DNA of 64,000 bases, taken from positions 28,926-92,925 of the forward strand of contig NZ_NNCE01000004.1 in assembly GCF_002245785.1 (NCBI RefSeq), read 5' to 3'. The DNA comes from Mycoplasma testudineum (GTDB taxonomy: Bacteria; Bacillota_I; Bacilli_A; Mycoplasmatales; Metamycoplasmataceae). Shown in pieces: positions 33,888-46,198 of this stretch; position 1 is the stretch's first letter; the number at the start of each line of letters is the position of its first letter. The notes beneath the pieces were generated by a model that had not been told where the DNA came from, did no database searches, and was given only the letters and a program-made list of their open reading frames with translations. The position numbers were made by a program, and so were the translations under genes.

Positions 33888-34208
33888 ATTATTTACTTTT
33901 CAAATTACAATGAATTAGCTGGTCAATAAGCAACACATTTAATTTTTAGTAGTGGATTAAAACAGTTTAGTCTATGCAATTAATTTTTATAAATAATACA
34001 CTAAAGTTTGTATGCTTAATCAAATTAAAATAAAATGGAAATTTTCATTGCATTTTCTGGTAACTTATCGAAAATTAACGTATGGAGTAAACTAAAAACT
34101 CAAATGTGTATTCCAAATTCAATTATGTATTTGTGACTAAATACTCAGGTTATGAAAGGAAATTAAAATAACCTGTCTATTTACTAGACTAATTTATGTA
34201 CTACGAAT
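33888..34208. other. Intergenic region after the PDH operon
   Basis: About 320 bp with no credible ORF. It holds one inverted repeat, CAGGTTAT...ATAACCTG at 34145-34174, shortly before the 34209 gene; it has no T-run and may be a regulatory hairpin. Confidence 0.4.
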
Positions 34209-34769
34209 ATGAAAAAAGTGCCAGAATCTAAAAAAATAAAATCATCAAATGACAAAACTATAGAAGTAACAAGAAAAATTAATGAATCTAATTTACTTCA
34301 ACACATTAGAATCGAAAGCAGGAAAGGCTATGAAAAATTTAATGATTATTTTGACAAATTAGAGCCTTTTCACCAAGAAACAATATGTCAGTTAATTTCC
34401 AAAATTAAACAAGTCCACAGAAAAGAATTTCAGGCATCTGGAGATGGTTATTTTTGCATCAAAATTAAGCTTGCAAATTCAAAAAAATTACTCATTCCAA
34501 TTCCAAGAAAATATAAGAACAAATTTAATTATTCAATCAACTATTTAATTAACGAATTCATTGATAAGAAAATATTGCCACAAACTCTTGAATATTGAAA
34601 AAAGTCAGAATATCCTTCTTATAACAAAATGGAGCAATTCATTTTGACAAAATTCGGTTTGTGTATTAGTTCAAGTAAGCTTGGAAAAATTTTAAAAAAT
34701 GTCCTTAAAAAAGAGGGAATTGAACCACATTATAAATATAAGAAAAAATCAACTAATAAATCAAATTAA
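34209..34769 (+). CDS. Hypothetical basic protein
   Basis: 186 residues, Lys-rich, cytosolic. Helical N-terminal half (LDKLEPFHQETICQLISK-like helix), a mid part with IKLANSKKLLIPIPRKYKNK, and a C-terminal segment SSSKLGKILKNVLKKEGIEP that could be a winged or helix-turn-helix element. No ribosome site near the ATG, so the start is uncertain. I do not recognise it; nucleic-acid binding is a guess from charge. Confidence 0.55.
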
Positions 34770-34792
34770 ATGTAATTATCACTTAACATCAC

Positions 34793-37700
34793 TTATGAAA
34801 TTTGCTTATAAATATTTTCAAAGTTAGAATTAATATAATCAACAATTTTTTGAATTGTGCCTTCTTTATCTCTATATCAACTGATTTCTAAAATTCTTGT
34901 TATATTGTAGCCTTTTGCTTCTAAATATTCTTGTCTAGAAAAATCAGCAAGTTGCTTGTCAATTCCTAAACCACCATGATATCTGTAGCCATCTACTTCT
35001 ATTCCGATAATGTAATTTAAATTGGCATCAAGTATTGCCAAATCAATTCTTAATGATCCAACAGAATATTGTCTTTCAATTTTTAAACCTAAGTTTTTCG
35101 GCAACCTTTTTGCTAATAATTCCGCTACGTCCTGTTCAAAACCAGAATCGTATTCACCACCAAAAATTTCAATTTCTTCTTCTTGTTTTGAAGAATATGA
35201 AATCTTTTCGCTATCTTTCAAATCCAAAAAATTTAATCATGATCTAAAAACTAAATAATCTATAGAATCGCCTTTTTTAAGATCATTTGAATAAAGAGAT
35301 TTAACTATTATCATTTTCTTTTGAGCACGGCTTATCGCTACATTTAGAGCGTTTTTGCCGCCTTTTCTAGCAACATATGTCTGAGATATAAAAGTGTTTT
35401 TATCGTAAGCAACAGAAATAATAACTAATTCGGCTTCGTCCCCCTGAATATTTTCTAAACTTCTCAACATAATTTTTTCGTCTTCAATAGCTTTAAATAA
35501 TTTCGGATAGTGTGAAATAATTTCACTTTCTATAGCTTGTTTTTGATTTGAATTTAATGTTAGTAAAATTATGCTATTGTATTTTTCTAAATTATCATTT
35601 GCAATTTCAATTACTTTGTCGACTTCTACACTATTCGTTTGATCTACTCATTCGCCATCTACATTTATGATTTCAATTGAATTGTAATTGACTCCGTTTT
35701 GATTAACAACATCTAAATTATCTTCATAAAATTCTTTAGCACTAAAACTCATTAAACTAGCGTGTTTTGCTCGATAATTTTTATCAAGCATTATTGAATA
35801 AACTCCCTTTTCTAAACCGTAATCAAGCAAACTTTCAGCATCTTCGGCTAAATCGACTTCTTCATTTTCATTTGCTTCTTCTCTAATTCCAAATCACTTA
35901 CTTGGTTTTAGTTGCTGATTATCTCCAGCAAAAATTTTAATTTTTGAAACATATAAAAGTGGTAAACCAGTTTCGACAAACATCTGTGAAGCTTCATCAA
36001 GAATCACATAATCGTAATAATTTTTCTGCATATGAAGTTGCAAATTTTCTGGTGTAGAAATTTGAATTTTAAATAAAAAGTCAATAACTTTTTCGTGATC
36101 TTTTAAAAATTTAAACGGCAACCTTCTACCAGCTCTAACGGCATTAAAAAATTTCTGACAATCTTTGTAAAACTCTTTTTGAGCAGGATCGCCATTTTTT
36201 AAAGCATAAAGATTATTCATAATTTTTGAAAGTATTTTTGATTCAATATGTTTTGAATCATCTTGAAAATTTTCTTGGTTATAAAAATGTTCGTTGTGCT
36301 CAATTAAATTTTTATAGTTGCCCAAATTAATTTCAGTTTTAATTTTATTAATTTCATCAAGCGAAAATTGAGTTTTATTTTTTTTATAAATATCATAAGC
36401 TAAATTAGCTTGTTGTTTAACTTCTGCAGGATAACTTTTAAATATAAAAAATCCAGTTTTTTCAATTTTATTTAAACTAACTATTTGACTAAAGAAATCT
36501 TTATAATCTTGTGGATTTTTAGGAAATAAATAATCTGATTTTAATTGCTTAATTTCATCAACAAATGTGAAGTTGTTTTGAAAATATTGAATTAAATTCA
36601 ATTTTGATCTGTAATCTTTTTCCTTGGCAGCTGTTGACAGGAATTTAATAGCTTCTGCTTGATTTCTAGATAAACGAGTATTTTTTTGTCTTAAATTTGC
36701 GAGATATTCTTGATTATCTGAATGTTGAAAATTATCTATTTTTTTGACAAATTCACGGAATGATTTATAGAAATCGCTTTTATCCATATTTTTTTCATTT
36801 ATGTTAAAAAACACAAAAGGAGTTAAATTTTTCAATCGTTTTTTAAGCACCTCTAAGGCTGCTCTTTTTTGACTAACTACAATCGCTTTCTTGTTCTTAA
36901 TTAAAATATTTGCAATTAAATTTGCGATTACTTGACTTTTACCAGTTCCAGGCGGACCTCAAATTACTGTCGATTGATCTAATGATGAAACTATTGCTTT
37001 TTCTTGAGAATAATCAGCAGGCTGAACTTTATAAATATCAATTTCATTTTCAAAATTAGCTTGAACATTTTTCATATATTCGCTTTTATCAATGTTGACA
37101 TCTAAGATGTCATCTACTTCATTTTTTTCAATAATTTCAAGCATCAATTTTTTCAAATTACCGCCTGCCGGTTCAAATAAACCTAGCACTGTTCCGCTAC
37201 TAATTTCCAAATTTATGTTATCAATGCTTAATTTTGTTGTTAGCGTTGTTTTGTCTTGCAAAATTTCCTTTGTATAATTTAAATTAAATTTTTTAGCAAT
37301 TATTTCAATAACTTCATCTATATTCATTTCTTTTAAATCTAAAACGGGCGGGAAATTATATCCAAAGCGATTTAACATAAAAATTAGTTTCTCGTTAATA
37401 ATTCAGTCACCGTTTGATTCAAGTGTAAGATAAGACATTGATTGACTATTTTTCATTTCCAACAACACTTCTTTAAAAATTAATGGTGCATATAATTCTT
37501 TACCTTCAATTTTTATTTTTGCAAACATTGTTCCAACGTGTAAAGGCCAAATATTTTTTTGAATATTGATATCTACAACTTTTCTTCTAAATTGGTGCCA
37601 TCTAACGCTATATTGAGCAATTTTTTTAATTAAATTTTCAAGAATTGATTTTTTTAAATCAATAAATTTTTCTTCATTTAATAGTGCTGATTGATTTACT

Positions 37701-37972
37701 TTTGATAATTTAAAATTAAACTCTGCATGGGTATCAATAATGCATTGACCATCTTCACAATTTTTTATTTTTTCAAAAAATAATTCGTAATCGTTTTCAA
37801 CTAAATTAATTTTAAATGATTTTTGATTTAGTATTTTTTCTAAAGATTTTTGACCAAATTTTTTATTAAAATCAAATACAACAATATTATCTATTCTTGT
37901 ATATAGTGTTCTATCTACTCTTTGAATTTCTAATAAGTTATTTAACAGTCTTTGATATTTGTCTATACTCAT
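34793..37972 (-). CDS. Superfamily 1 helicase with C-terminal nuclease domain (copy 1)
   Basis: 1059 residues read through several Trp-TGA codons. N-terminal ~330 residues are DUF4011-like; then a helicase core: Walker A GPPGTGKSQ (~nt 36957), Walker B LDEASQMF, motif III FAGDNQQLKPSKWF, motif IV/V IMLDKNYRAKHASL and IQGDEAEL, motif VI NVAISRAQKKM. C-terminal DUF559/Vsr-type nuclease (about residues 930-1040) with ERQYSVGSLRIDLAI (Asp) and IGIEVDGYRYH (Glu-x-Asp), intact by eye. Probably acts on branched or damaged DNA. A paralogue lies at 43052-46135. Confidence 0.82.
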
Positions 37973-38108
37973 TTTTAAATTATATTAAATGAAGTCTAGT
38001 AAATTAATATTTTTAAGGATGAATATTAGTCTTATATGAGCTGATATATGTACTAAAAAATGTGTCATTTTATTTCTTCGAAATACCCAAATAAGTTAAT
38101 CAATATTT

Positions 38109-38114
38109 TATAAT
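38109..38114 (+). promoter_or_regulatory. -10 element before smc
   Basis: TATAAT 32 nt before the smc start; no clear -35. The 174-bp divergent gap also serves the helicase gene. Confidence 0.4.
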
Positions 38115-38146
38115 TAAAGAATAACCAGATTTAATAAAGGATATCT

Positions 38147-41089
38147 ATGAAATTAAAAAAAATTTACGCTCACGGATTTAAATCATTTGCTGACCCAATT
38201 CAATTAACTTTTGACGGTGGAGTTGTAGGGATTGTCGGTCCAAACGGAAGCGGTAAATCAAACATTAATGATGCAATAAAATGAGTTTTAGGAGAACAAT
38301 CATCCAAATCACTTAGAGGTGAAAATATGGAAGATGTTATTTTCGGTGGAAGTAAAAAAGTTACTGAAATGAAAAAAGCGATTGTTACTTTAACTTTTGA
38401 CAATTCAGAAGGCTTGGTTTCTTTACCTCATAAAACAATAACAATAACTAGAGAACTTGAAAGAGGAGAAGGTAAAAATAAATATTACATAAATGATGAA
38501 TTAGTTCGTTATCGTGATATTAAAGATATTGTTTTAGAATCAGGAATTTCTAAATCATCTTTAGCTATTATTTCACAAGGAACTGTTAGTGATATTGCTG
38601 AAGCAACACCTGAAAGTAGAAGGTTAATTTTTGAAGAAGCTGCAGGGGTAAGTAAATACAAATTTAGAAAAACAGAAGCTCTTAGAAAACTTGAAAAAAC
38701 TCAAGAATCTTTAAATCAAATTCAAGTTGTTATTAAAGAATTAGATAGACAATTAAAACCACTTAGAGCTCAAGCAGATAAAGCTAAAATTTATCTAGAA
38801 AAAGCTAGAGAACTTAAAGCAATTGAAGTTGGTGTTTTAGTACACAACTTGAATTTCTATAAAGAAAAAATTGAAGAATATAATCAACAATTAGAAGGTG
38901 TTCAAGAAACCAAAGATAATCTTGAAGCAGCTATTTCAAATAGCAGTGACCACCTTTCACAAGCTACTAGAGAAAGATTAGATATTGAAAATGAAATTCA
39001 AGATACAAATTCTAGAATTGCCAAAATTGAAGAAGGTTTAAGTCAATTACAAATTGTTTTTGCTCAAGAAGAAAAACATAGAGAACTAATTATTTCAGGT
39101 GATTTAAAAGCATCTTCTGAACAAAAAAAAGAAGCATTAGTTGCTTCGATTTCTTCTACTAAAACTACAATAGATTTTTATCAAAAAGAAGCAAATAAAT
39201 TGCAAAGTGAAATTAATGATAAAAAAGAAGCAATTAGCCAATTAGACAAATCAGTAAATGATGCAAGAATTACTCAAGCTAAAGAACACAAAAGAATTAG
39301 TGAGGCTAAAACAAGAATTTCTATTTTAGAAGATCATAAAAAAAATAAAACAAATTATTTCAAGGGTGTAAAAACAATCACTGAAAATAGCAATATTTTT
39401 AAAGGTTATTTTGGACTAGTTGTAGATTTATTAAAAATACCAAAAGATTATGCACTTGCTGTTGAAGCAGTATTAGGTAATACATTGCAACACATTGTTG
39501 TTAAAGATAGTGATGTAGCTGTTCAAGCTATTAATTTCCTTAAACAAAATGATGGTGGAAGAGCAACATTTATACCTATTAAATCTATATCTGAAAAAGT
39601 TGTTAGAAGAGAACATTTAATGGCACTTTCTAATGTTGATGGTTATTTAGGTTTAGCTTCTGAATTAGTTTCAGTAGATAATCCTGAACTTGAAATTCTT
39701 TCTAAATTTTTACTTGGAAATATTATTGTTACCGAAAATATTGAAGCAGCTAAAAACATAGATGCGTTATTAAGTCACCGTTACATGATTGTAACTTTAT
39801 ATGGAGATATTATTCGTTCAGGTGGAGTAATGACTGGTGGTACACCGCAAGCGGATGCTACATTAATTGGAATAGATGATCAAATCCAAAAACTTAAAGA
39901 TGCAATTCCTGAAATGGATGCAATTCAAAAAAGATTAGAAAATCAAATTATGATTGATGATTCTAAACGCAAAACATTGCAAACATTAATTAGTGAACTT
40001 ACAGTTGCAAAAACAAAATATGAAACTAATTTACAAAATGAAGAAATTAATTTTGCTAAATTAAAATCACAATATGAAGCAATATCATCTGAAAAATTAG
40101 AACTAAAAGAATCTACAGAAGTTAAGACAAAAATCCAAGCTCTACAATCTGAAAAAGTTCGTTTAAGTGCACAACGTGATGCAAATTCAGCTAGAGTTAA
40201 AATATTAAATCAAGAAACATTTAGACTTGAAAGTGAAAAATCAGAATATCAAAAATCATTGATAGATTTAGAAAAAGCTTTTTCAAAAGTTATTAGAGAA
40301 AGAGACAAGGCTTCATTTATAACTCAAGAAAACCACAAACGACTTAGTGAATTTTATAATATGACACTAGAAGTTGCTTCAGCTAAATATAAATTTGAAG
40401 GTGATATTGAAGCAGCAGAAGAAAAAATTGCAATCCTTAAATCAGACATTAAAGATTTAGGTAACGTTAATGTTGATGCAATTAAAGAATTTGAAGAAAT
40501 AAGCGAAAGATTTGATGAGTTGAAAAATGCTGAAAATGAAATTATTGAAACAAAAGTAAAAATTGAAACAGCTATCAAAGAAATGGATTCATTAATTATT
40601 GAAAAAATGTCTTCAATAATTAATGAAATAAATGAAGAATTCAATAACGTTTTTAGAACTATGTTTGGTGGTGGTAGAGCAGAAGTGTTTTATATCGATC
40701 CATCAAATCCATTAGAAAGTGGTATTGATATAAAAGCGCAGCCTCCTGGTAAAAGTGTTAATAGTTTAAGACTATTTTCAGGTGGTGAAAAATCTCTTAT
40801 TGCTATATCTTTACTATTTGCAATTTTAAGAGCAAGACCATTAGCTTTATGTATTTTAGATGAAGTAGAAGCAGCTCTTGATGATGCCAATGTAGTTCGA
40901 TATGCTGAATACTTACAAAAATTAAAAAATAAAACACAATTCCTAGTTATTACACACCGTCACGGAACTATGAGTAGAGTTGATGATTTAATTGGTGCAA
41001 CAATGCAAACTCGAGGAGTTACAACCTTCTTTAGCGTTAAATTAAGTGAAGCTAAAAAGCTTGTTGATAATCCACCGGTAACTGAATAG
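38147..41089 (+). CDS. smc: Chromosome segregation ATPase SMC
   Basis: 980 residues, shorter than the usual ~1180, because the coiled coil is reduced. N-terminal ATPase half with Walker A GPNGSGKSN (about residues 32-40), long coiled coil (residues ~165-345), hinge (~350-510, with the DGGRATFIPI and GDIIRSGGVMTGG motifs), second coiled coil, then signature LFSGGEKSLIAIS and Walker B CILDEVEAALDD. Forms the SMC-ScpAB condensin that compacts and separates chromosomes. ATG at 38147 after AAAGGATAT. Followed by an intrinsic terminator. Confidence 0.96.
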
Positions 41090-41093
41090 TTGA

Positions 41094-41117
41094 ATATCTC
41101 TGTGGAGATATTTTTTG
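41094..41117 (+). terminator. Intrinsic terminator after smc
   Basis: ATATCTC / GAGATAT stem with TGTG loop followed by T-run, a few nt after the smc stop. Confidence 0.8.
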
Positions 41118-41121
41118 TTAA

Positions 41122-41148
41122 TAAAAAAATAGGTATTAATACCTATTC
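41122..41148 (-). terminator. Intrinsic terminator of the trigger-factor-like lipoprotein gene
   Basis: A 20-nt perfect palindrome (AATAGGTATT joined to its complement) followed on the minus strand by seven T. Located 16 nt after the stop of the minus gene at 41164. Confidence 0.8.
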
Positions 41149-41163
41149 TAGCTTTCTACTGTT

Positions 41164-42564
41164 TTAGTTACTAATTATTTCTGAAACAAGCCTTTTAAAT
41201 TCTTCTTCTTGTTCTGGGTAAATTAATTTTAAAACTTCTAATTTTGCCTTCTCAAGTTTTAGTGTGTAAGTATAACTTTCTTTTCTACTATTTACTTGAG
41301 TCTTTATTATTTCTTCGCTTACACCATTAATTTGTGACATCAACAAAAAGTACTTATTAAATTCTTCATCTGAAATTGTTATATTAAATTTATTAAATAA
41401 ATAATTTGATATTTCCTGATATTTAATATTTTCTCTAGCTGTACTATCTGTTTCGGCATCGAATTGTTCTTCAGTTTGATTAACAAACATTAAATAGTTT
41501 TGTAATGTTTGACCATTTTGTCTTAATCTATTAATAAATGAATTTTTTAAGCCAGTTATTTCATTTTTTAATTCAGTTTTTGAATATTTAAAATCACTAT
41601 TTTCACCTCAAATTTTATTAACTACTAAGCCATAAAATGCTTCAAGTGATTTTTGTAATTTAGAGTATTGTGATTGTCTTTTGAATATTTTTTTCAAATC
41701 ATCTGCTGAAGTAAAAGTAACGTAGTTTGTTTCGCTTTTGAAGAATTCAAAATTTAATGTTGGTTTTGTTAATTTTGCTATTTCTAAAATTACAACATCA
41801 AAAGCAGCATCTTTACCAGCTAAATTTGTAGCACGATAATTATCGGGAAATTTAACATTAACTACTTTTTTATCTCCAACTTTAAGACCAACTAATTGTT
41901 CTTCAAAATTACCAATAAAACTTTTTGATCCAAGTATTAAATCAGTACTTTCGCTTTTTCCTCCTTCAAATTCTACTCCATCAACTTTACCTACAAACGA
42001 TAATTTTACTCTATCGCCTAAAACAGCTAAATATTCTGGATTTTTTTCAATAACAAATTTAGTGTGAGATTCAATAAAATCATTTAATTTAGAATCAACT
42101 TCACTTTCTTCAATATTAATTGAGAATGAAGGTTTTTCTACACCCAATGTATTTAAATCAACAGTTGAAAAATCATTTGCTTTTGGAACATTATAAGTAA
42201 CAACATATGTAGATTCGCTTTTAGTAACGTTTGCTACTCAGTTCTGGCTTAATTTTAGTGCTTTATATTCACTTGAATCACTTACATAACTGAAAAAACT
42301 ATTTACAATATCTTGATTAGTTTTTTTATCATCTACCAATTTTGTAAATTCATTTCCAGATATAGTAACTCGAAAAACTGCTTCAAAATCAGCTTTTTGC
42401 ACTTCTTCTGTTGATATCGATTTGACAACAACGTTAACTTCACTATTGTCTTTTGTTTCAATTTTTTTATCGTCCGTATCCGTGTTCTGGCTACACGCTA
42501 CAGCCACAATCGGAATTGAGACCGTTGCCAATGACAGTGGCAATATATATTTAAATTTTGTCAT
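41164..42564 (-). CDS. Trigger factor-like lipoprotein with FKBP-type PPIase domain
   Basis: 466 residues. N-terminal signal peptide with lipobox IVAVAC (Cys ~24), so the protein sits on the outside of the membrane. The middle (about residues 165-255) reads as the FKBP-like domain of trigger factor: GDRVKLSFVGKVDGVEFEGG, LILGSKSFIGNFEEQLVGLKVGD, VKFPDNYRATNLAGKDAAFDV. The flanking parts follow a ribosome-binding-domain-free trigger factor with C-terminal helical arms (ISDEEFNKYFLLMSQINGVS). Trigger factor is normally a cytosolic ribosome chaperone, so this is likely an extracytoplasmic foldase, in function like PrsA. Three TGA-Trp. Confidence 0.82.
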
Positions 42565-42696
42565 GGCTGCATTATAGCAAGAATCAAATAAATATGAATT
42601 ACTATTTCATTCTCTATACAAATTATGCTCGAACAACATTTAAATCAAAAATGCAAGATAATAAAACAAAAATCAAAACATGTTTATAATTATTTT

Positions 42697-43059
42697 ATGA
42701 GCAAAATTAGAAAAGTATTTGCAAAAATAGCAAACATTATTACGTTTGGTGCACTGCGCCGAAGAGCAATAAAAAATAATAATTATTTAGATAAAGAAAA
42801 TGTTAAAACAAGTTTTAATGAAAACGAATTGTGAGAACTTTTAGGCGGTATAAACAATATAAATTCGGTGAGCGCAACATTAAGTAAATTAAGAATTAAT
42901 TTTGAAAACAACAAATTAGTTAATGTTGAAAAAATAAAAAAATATCCAGAAGTAACCGGTGTTTTGTTAAGCACAAAATCAATTAATATCATAATGGGTG
43001 CTGCAGCAAAAGAACTAGAGCAAAAGATAAATCAGCTACTTAAGGATAAAAATGTTTAA
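42697..43059 (+). CDS. PTS EIIB-like protein without the phosphorylated cysteine
   Basis: 120 residues. After a basic, partly hydrophobic N-terminus (KIRKVFAKIANIITFGALRRR) follows a glucose-type EIIB fold: ELLGGINNINSVSATLSKLRIN, TGVLLSTKSINIIMGAAAKELEQKINQLL. The family has ..GG..NI..ACATRLR; here the Cys position is Thr/Leu (SATLSKLR), so it cannot carry a phosphocysteine. Homologues of this kind occur in mycoplasmas. One TGA-Trp. It overlaps the following helicase gene by 8 nt, so the two are made together, which links a sugar-system fold to a DNA enzyme for unknown reasons. Confidence 0.72.
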
Positions 43060-46000
43060 TCAAAAAAACTTTCTACTTGACTTATTAAAACAAAGAAATT
43101 TAACTAATGAACAATTAAAAAGATATCAAACTATTTTGGATAATTTGCTTGATATATCAGCAAATGATTCATCAGTATTTACAAAAATTAATGAAACTAA
43201 ATATTTTGATATTAATAAAAGTTTCGGTCCAAATATCGCTTCAAAAATAATTAATGAAAAAGATTTTGCCATAGTTTTGAATGTTAACGAATTTAAAGAA
43301 ATTATTGAAGAACTTAAAAAAGCAAACAGTGTAGAAGATGTAGAATTTGTTGCTCAAAAATATAAAATTGAATTAACAAAGCAAAAAATAAAAGAATTAA
43401 AATCTGATTTTAAAACAACTAAAACTAAGTTAATCGACAATATCGAAAGTAAAAGTCAAAAAAGTTCAGTGAAATGAAAACTTCTTTTAAATGAAGCCAA
43501 GGAAATGAATAGCGAAAACAATGTCTGACCAATGCACATTGGGTTTTTGTTTGTTAATGTTAACATAGATGGTAAACAAATATTTGCTCCCCTTTTTTTA
43601 AAAGAAGTTACTATTAATATATCTAGTTCAATTGCTACTTTAAAATCTAATGGAGAATTAAAAATAAATGAAAAGCTATTATGAATTTTAAATTCAAGCG
43701 GGTTTGATTTATCAGTTGATTTCCCATTTTCAAATGATTCAATCGGGGAATTTTTTCACAAAATTTCAAATATTTGAAGTCACATATATGATATGAATTT
43801 TGAAATTAATCAAAAAATTAATAAGTCTGTTATTTCAGAAAGTGAGAAAATTACTTTCCACGGAGGATTAGTTTTAGGGCTTTATCAACCACTAGGCGGC
43901 TATGCTAGAAATAGAATGATTGAGATCATAAAAAATGATGATATGGACAATATTTTCAATGTTGAATTCAATAAAAATAAATATGATCAAATTATCAATG
44001 AATCTATTTTTAAAAAGAATTTTGGATTTTACAAAATTGTAGATACTAATTATTCACAAGATAAAGCGGTAGTTTCAGCATTAAATCAAGACACTATTAT
44101 TTGAGGTCCACCGGGGACCGGAAAAAGCCAAACAATTGTAAATATAGTTGCTAACATTTTAGCTTATGGTAAAACTGCATTAGTAGTAAGTGAAAAAAAG
44201 GCTGCACTTGAAGTTATTCAAAATAGAATCAAGTCATTAGGACAATTTTGTTTATTTATATTAAATGACAAGGAAATGCGTAAAAAAAATTTTTATGTTC
44301 CTATTGTTAAATATATAGAAAATTTAGAAACATTAAAAAATGCAAATAATATTGCACCCATAAAAATTATTTCAGATAGTGAAAAAGAATTTGTAAACAT
44401 ATTGAGACACCTATATAGTTATGAAAAATTTGATCAAATTTCAAACATATATAACAGAATATCAAAAATAGTTCCTAACCCAAATTTATCGTTATTTCAA
44501 AATATTCAAAAATTGGATTCTACTTTAATTTACCCAGATTCAATTAAAAATGAAAACTGAATTAAAGAATTTTATAAGTTAAATAAAGTTAATTTTTTTG
44601 TAGCAAATATTGTAAATATGACACCTAAACAAAAATTAATAAAAAGTCAAGTTGACATTATAAAAAATAATTTAGCTGACTTTCCTGGACAGTTAAATTC
44701 CTTTATTAACGAAGTTAAAGACCATGACATAAAGTATTTTGAAAAAATAATTTTAAGCCAAAATATTGCAGAAGATAAGGCTGATAAAATTTACGAATCA
44801 CAAGAATTATCTAAAATGGTATTAAAAACGATATTTACAAAAGTCGAATCATTAGACAAAGATTCTAAAATATATAAAAAATATATTAGTTTTGCTTCTG
44901 CAGCTAGATTAGCTAATATGCAACCTCACAAATTTATCAAAGAATATTTAGACATAATTAAATTAATTTATCCAGTAATTGTTACCACTCCAAATTCTGA
45001 TTTAAGTGGCTGAGAAAAAGAAGAATTTGATTATGCAATTTCGGATGAATCATCACAAATTTTTATAGAAAAAGGTATTCCAATTTTATACCTTGCAAAA
45101 CATAAAATATTAGCTGGTGATGATCAGCAAATGAAACCAACAAGATGATTTTCAACTAGAAGTATTGACGAGTCTGTTTTTGGTAATGTAGATTCATTAT
45201 TAGATTATGCTATTTCGCTTGGTGTGCACAGAGTACTGTTGGATAAAAATTATCGTTCTAAATCAGCTTCTTTAATGACTTTTAGTTCAAAACATTTTTA
45301 TAAATCTAGTTTAGATGTTGTTGATTCATTTGATTCAATAAGTAAAGATGCCATTGAAGTTATTCAAGTAGAAGATGGTATTTGAGAAGATGGTTCTAAT
45401 CCAAAAGAAGCAGCTATTGCAATCCAAATGACACTACAAAATTTAGATACTTATGAAAAAATTATTATTCTTACATTTAACGCTAAACAAGCAAATTTAA
45501 TTACTACCGAAATATTTAATAATTACCCTGAACTAGAAGCAAAGATTAATGATGGTTCATTGATGTTAAGAAACATTGAAAACATTCAAGGTGATGAAGC
45601 TGACTTAATTATTGCAACATTAGTTTACGATAAAAATTCTAAGATTCATTCTACATATGTAGGAAGACCTGGAGGGGCAAATGCATTAAATGTCGCAATT
45701 AGTAGAGCACGTGAAAAAATGATTGTTATTAAATCAATTTATGCTGAAGATTTAAAAAATACTCAAGGCAATGATGATATGCATATGTTTAGAAATTGAT
45801 TGAAATTTTTAGAGCTTTCTAAAGATGAACAAAAAAATTATGTTGCAAAATTAGAATCATCTCAAACTCAAAATGAAGTAATTGATACACCCCTAATTGA
45901 AGAATTTAAATTAACTAACCACGGCAATATTAAAACTAATTTTTCAATTGGAACAATGCAAGCAGATATAGCGAATTTTGAAGATGAATCATTAGAATCA

Positions 46001-46135
46001 TTGGTAATTTTAGATGATTATGATTATGCTAAACCTGGCAGTGATTATGAAGATTATATTAAACTTAAAGATAGAGTTAAGTTTTTAAGAAGTAAACAAT
46101 ACCCAACATCTGTTTTTGCAAAAATTAGAAAATAA
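43052..46135 (+). CDS. Superfamily 1 helicase with decayed nuclease domain (copy 2)
   Basis: 1027 residues, paralogue of the 34793-37972 protein along its whole length. Walker A GPPGTGKSQT, Walker B SDESSQIF (for LDEASQMF), motif III LAGDDQQMKPTRWF, LLDKNYRSKSASL, IQGDEADL and NVAISRAREKM are kept. The C-terminal nuclease has lost its site: the RIDLAI strand reads MQADIANF and the Glu-x-Asp strand IGIEVDGY reads LVILDDYDY, and the domain is shorter. So it is a helicase without nuclease function, or a regulator of copy 1. Starts 8 nt inside the EIIB-like gene. Confidence 0.82.
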
Positions 46136-46168
46136 AAAATTATCTGAAACAGATAATTATCTCTTAGC

Positions 46169-46197
46169 ACCTCATTTAACGAGGTGTTTATTTTTTA
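46169..46197 (+). terminator. Intrinsic terminator after helicase copy 2
   Basis: CACCTC / GAGGTG stem with 7-nt loop, then TTTATTTTTT. A further hairpin (AATTATCTG/CAGATAATT, around 46137-46157) precedes it. The facing gene at 46199 may use the opposite strand of these. Confidence 0.7.
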
Positions 46198-46198
46198 A

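Noticed and set aside
41129..41148. 20-nt perfect palindrome as an operator
   Set aside because: The T-run next to it on the minus strand and its place just after a gene end make it an intrinsic terminator.
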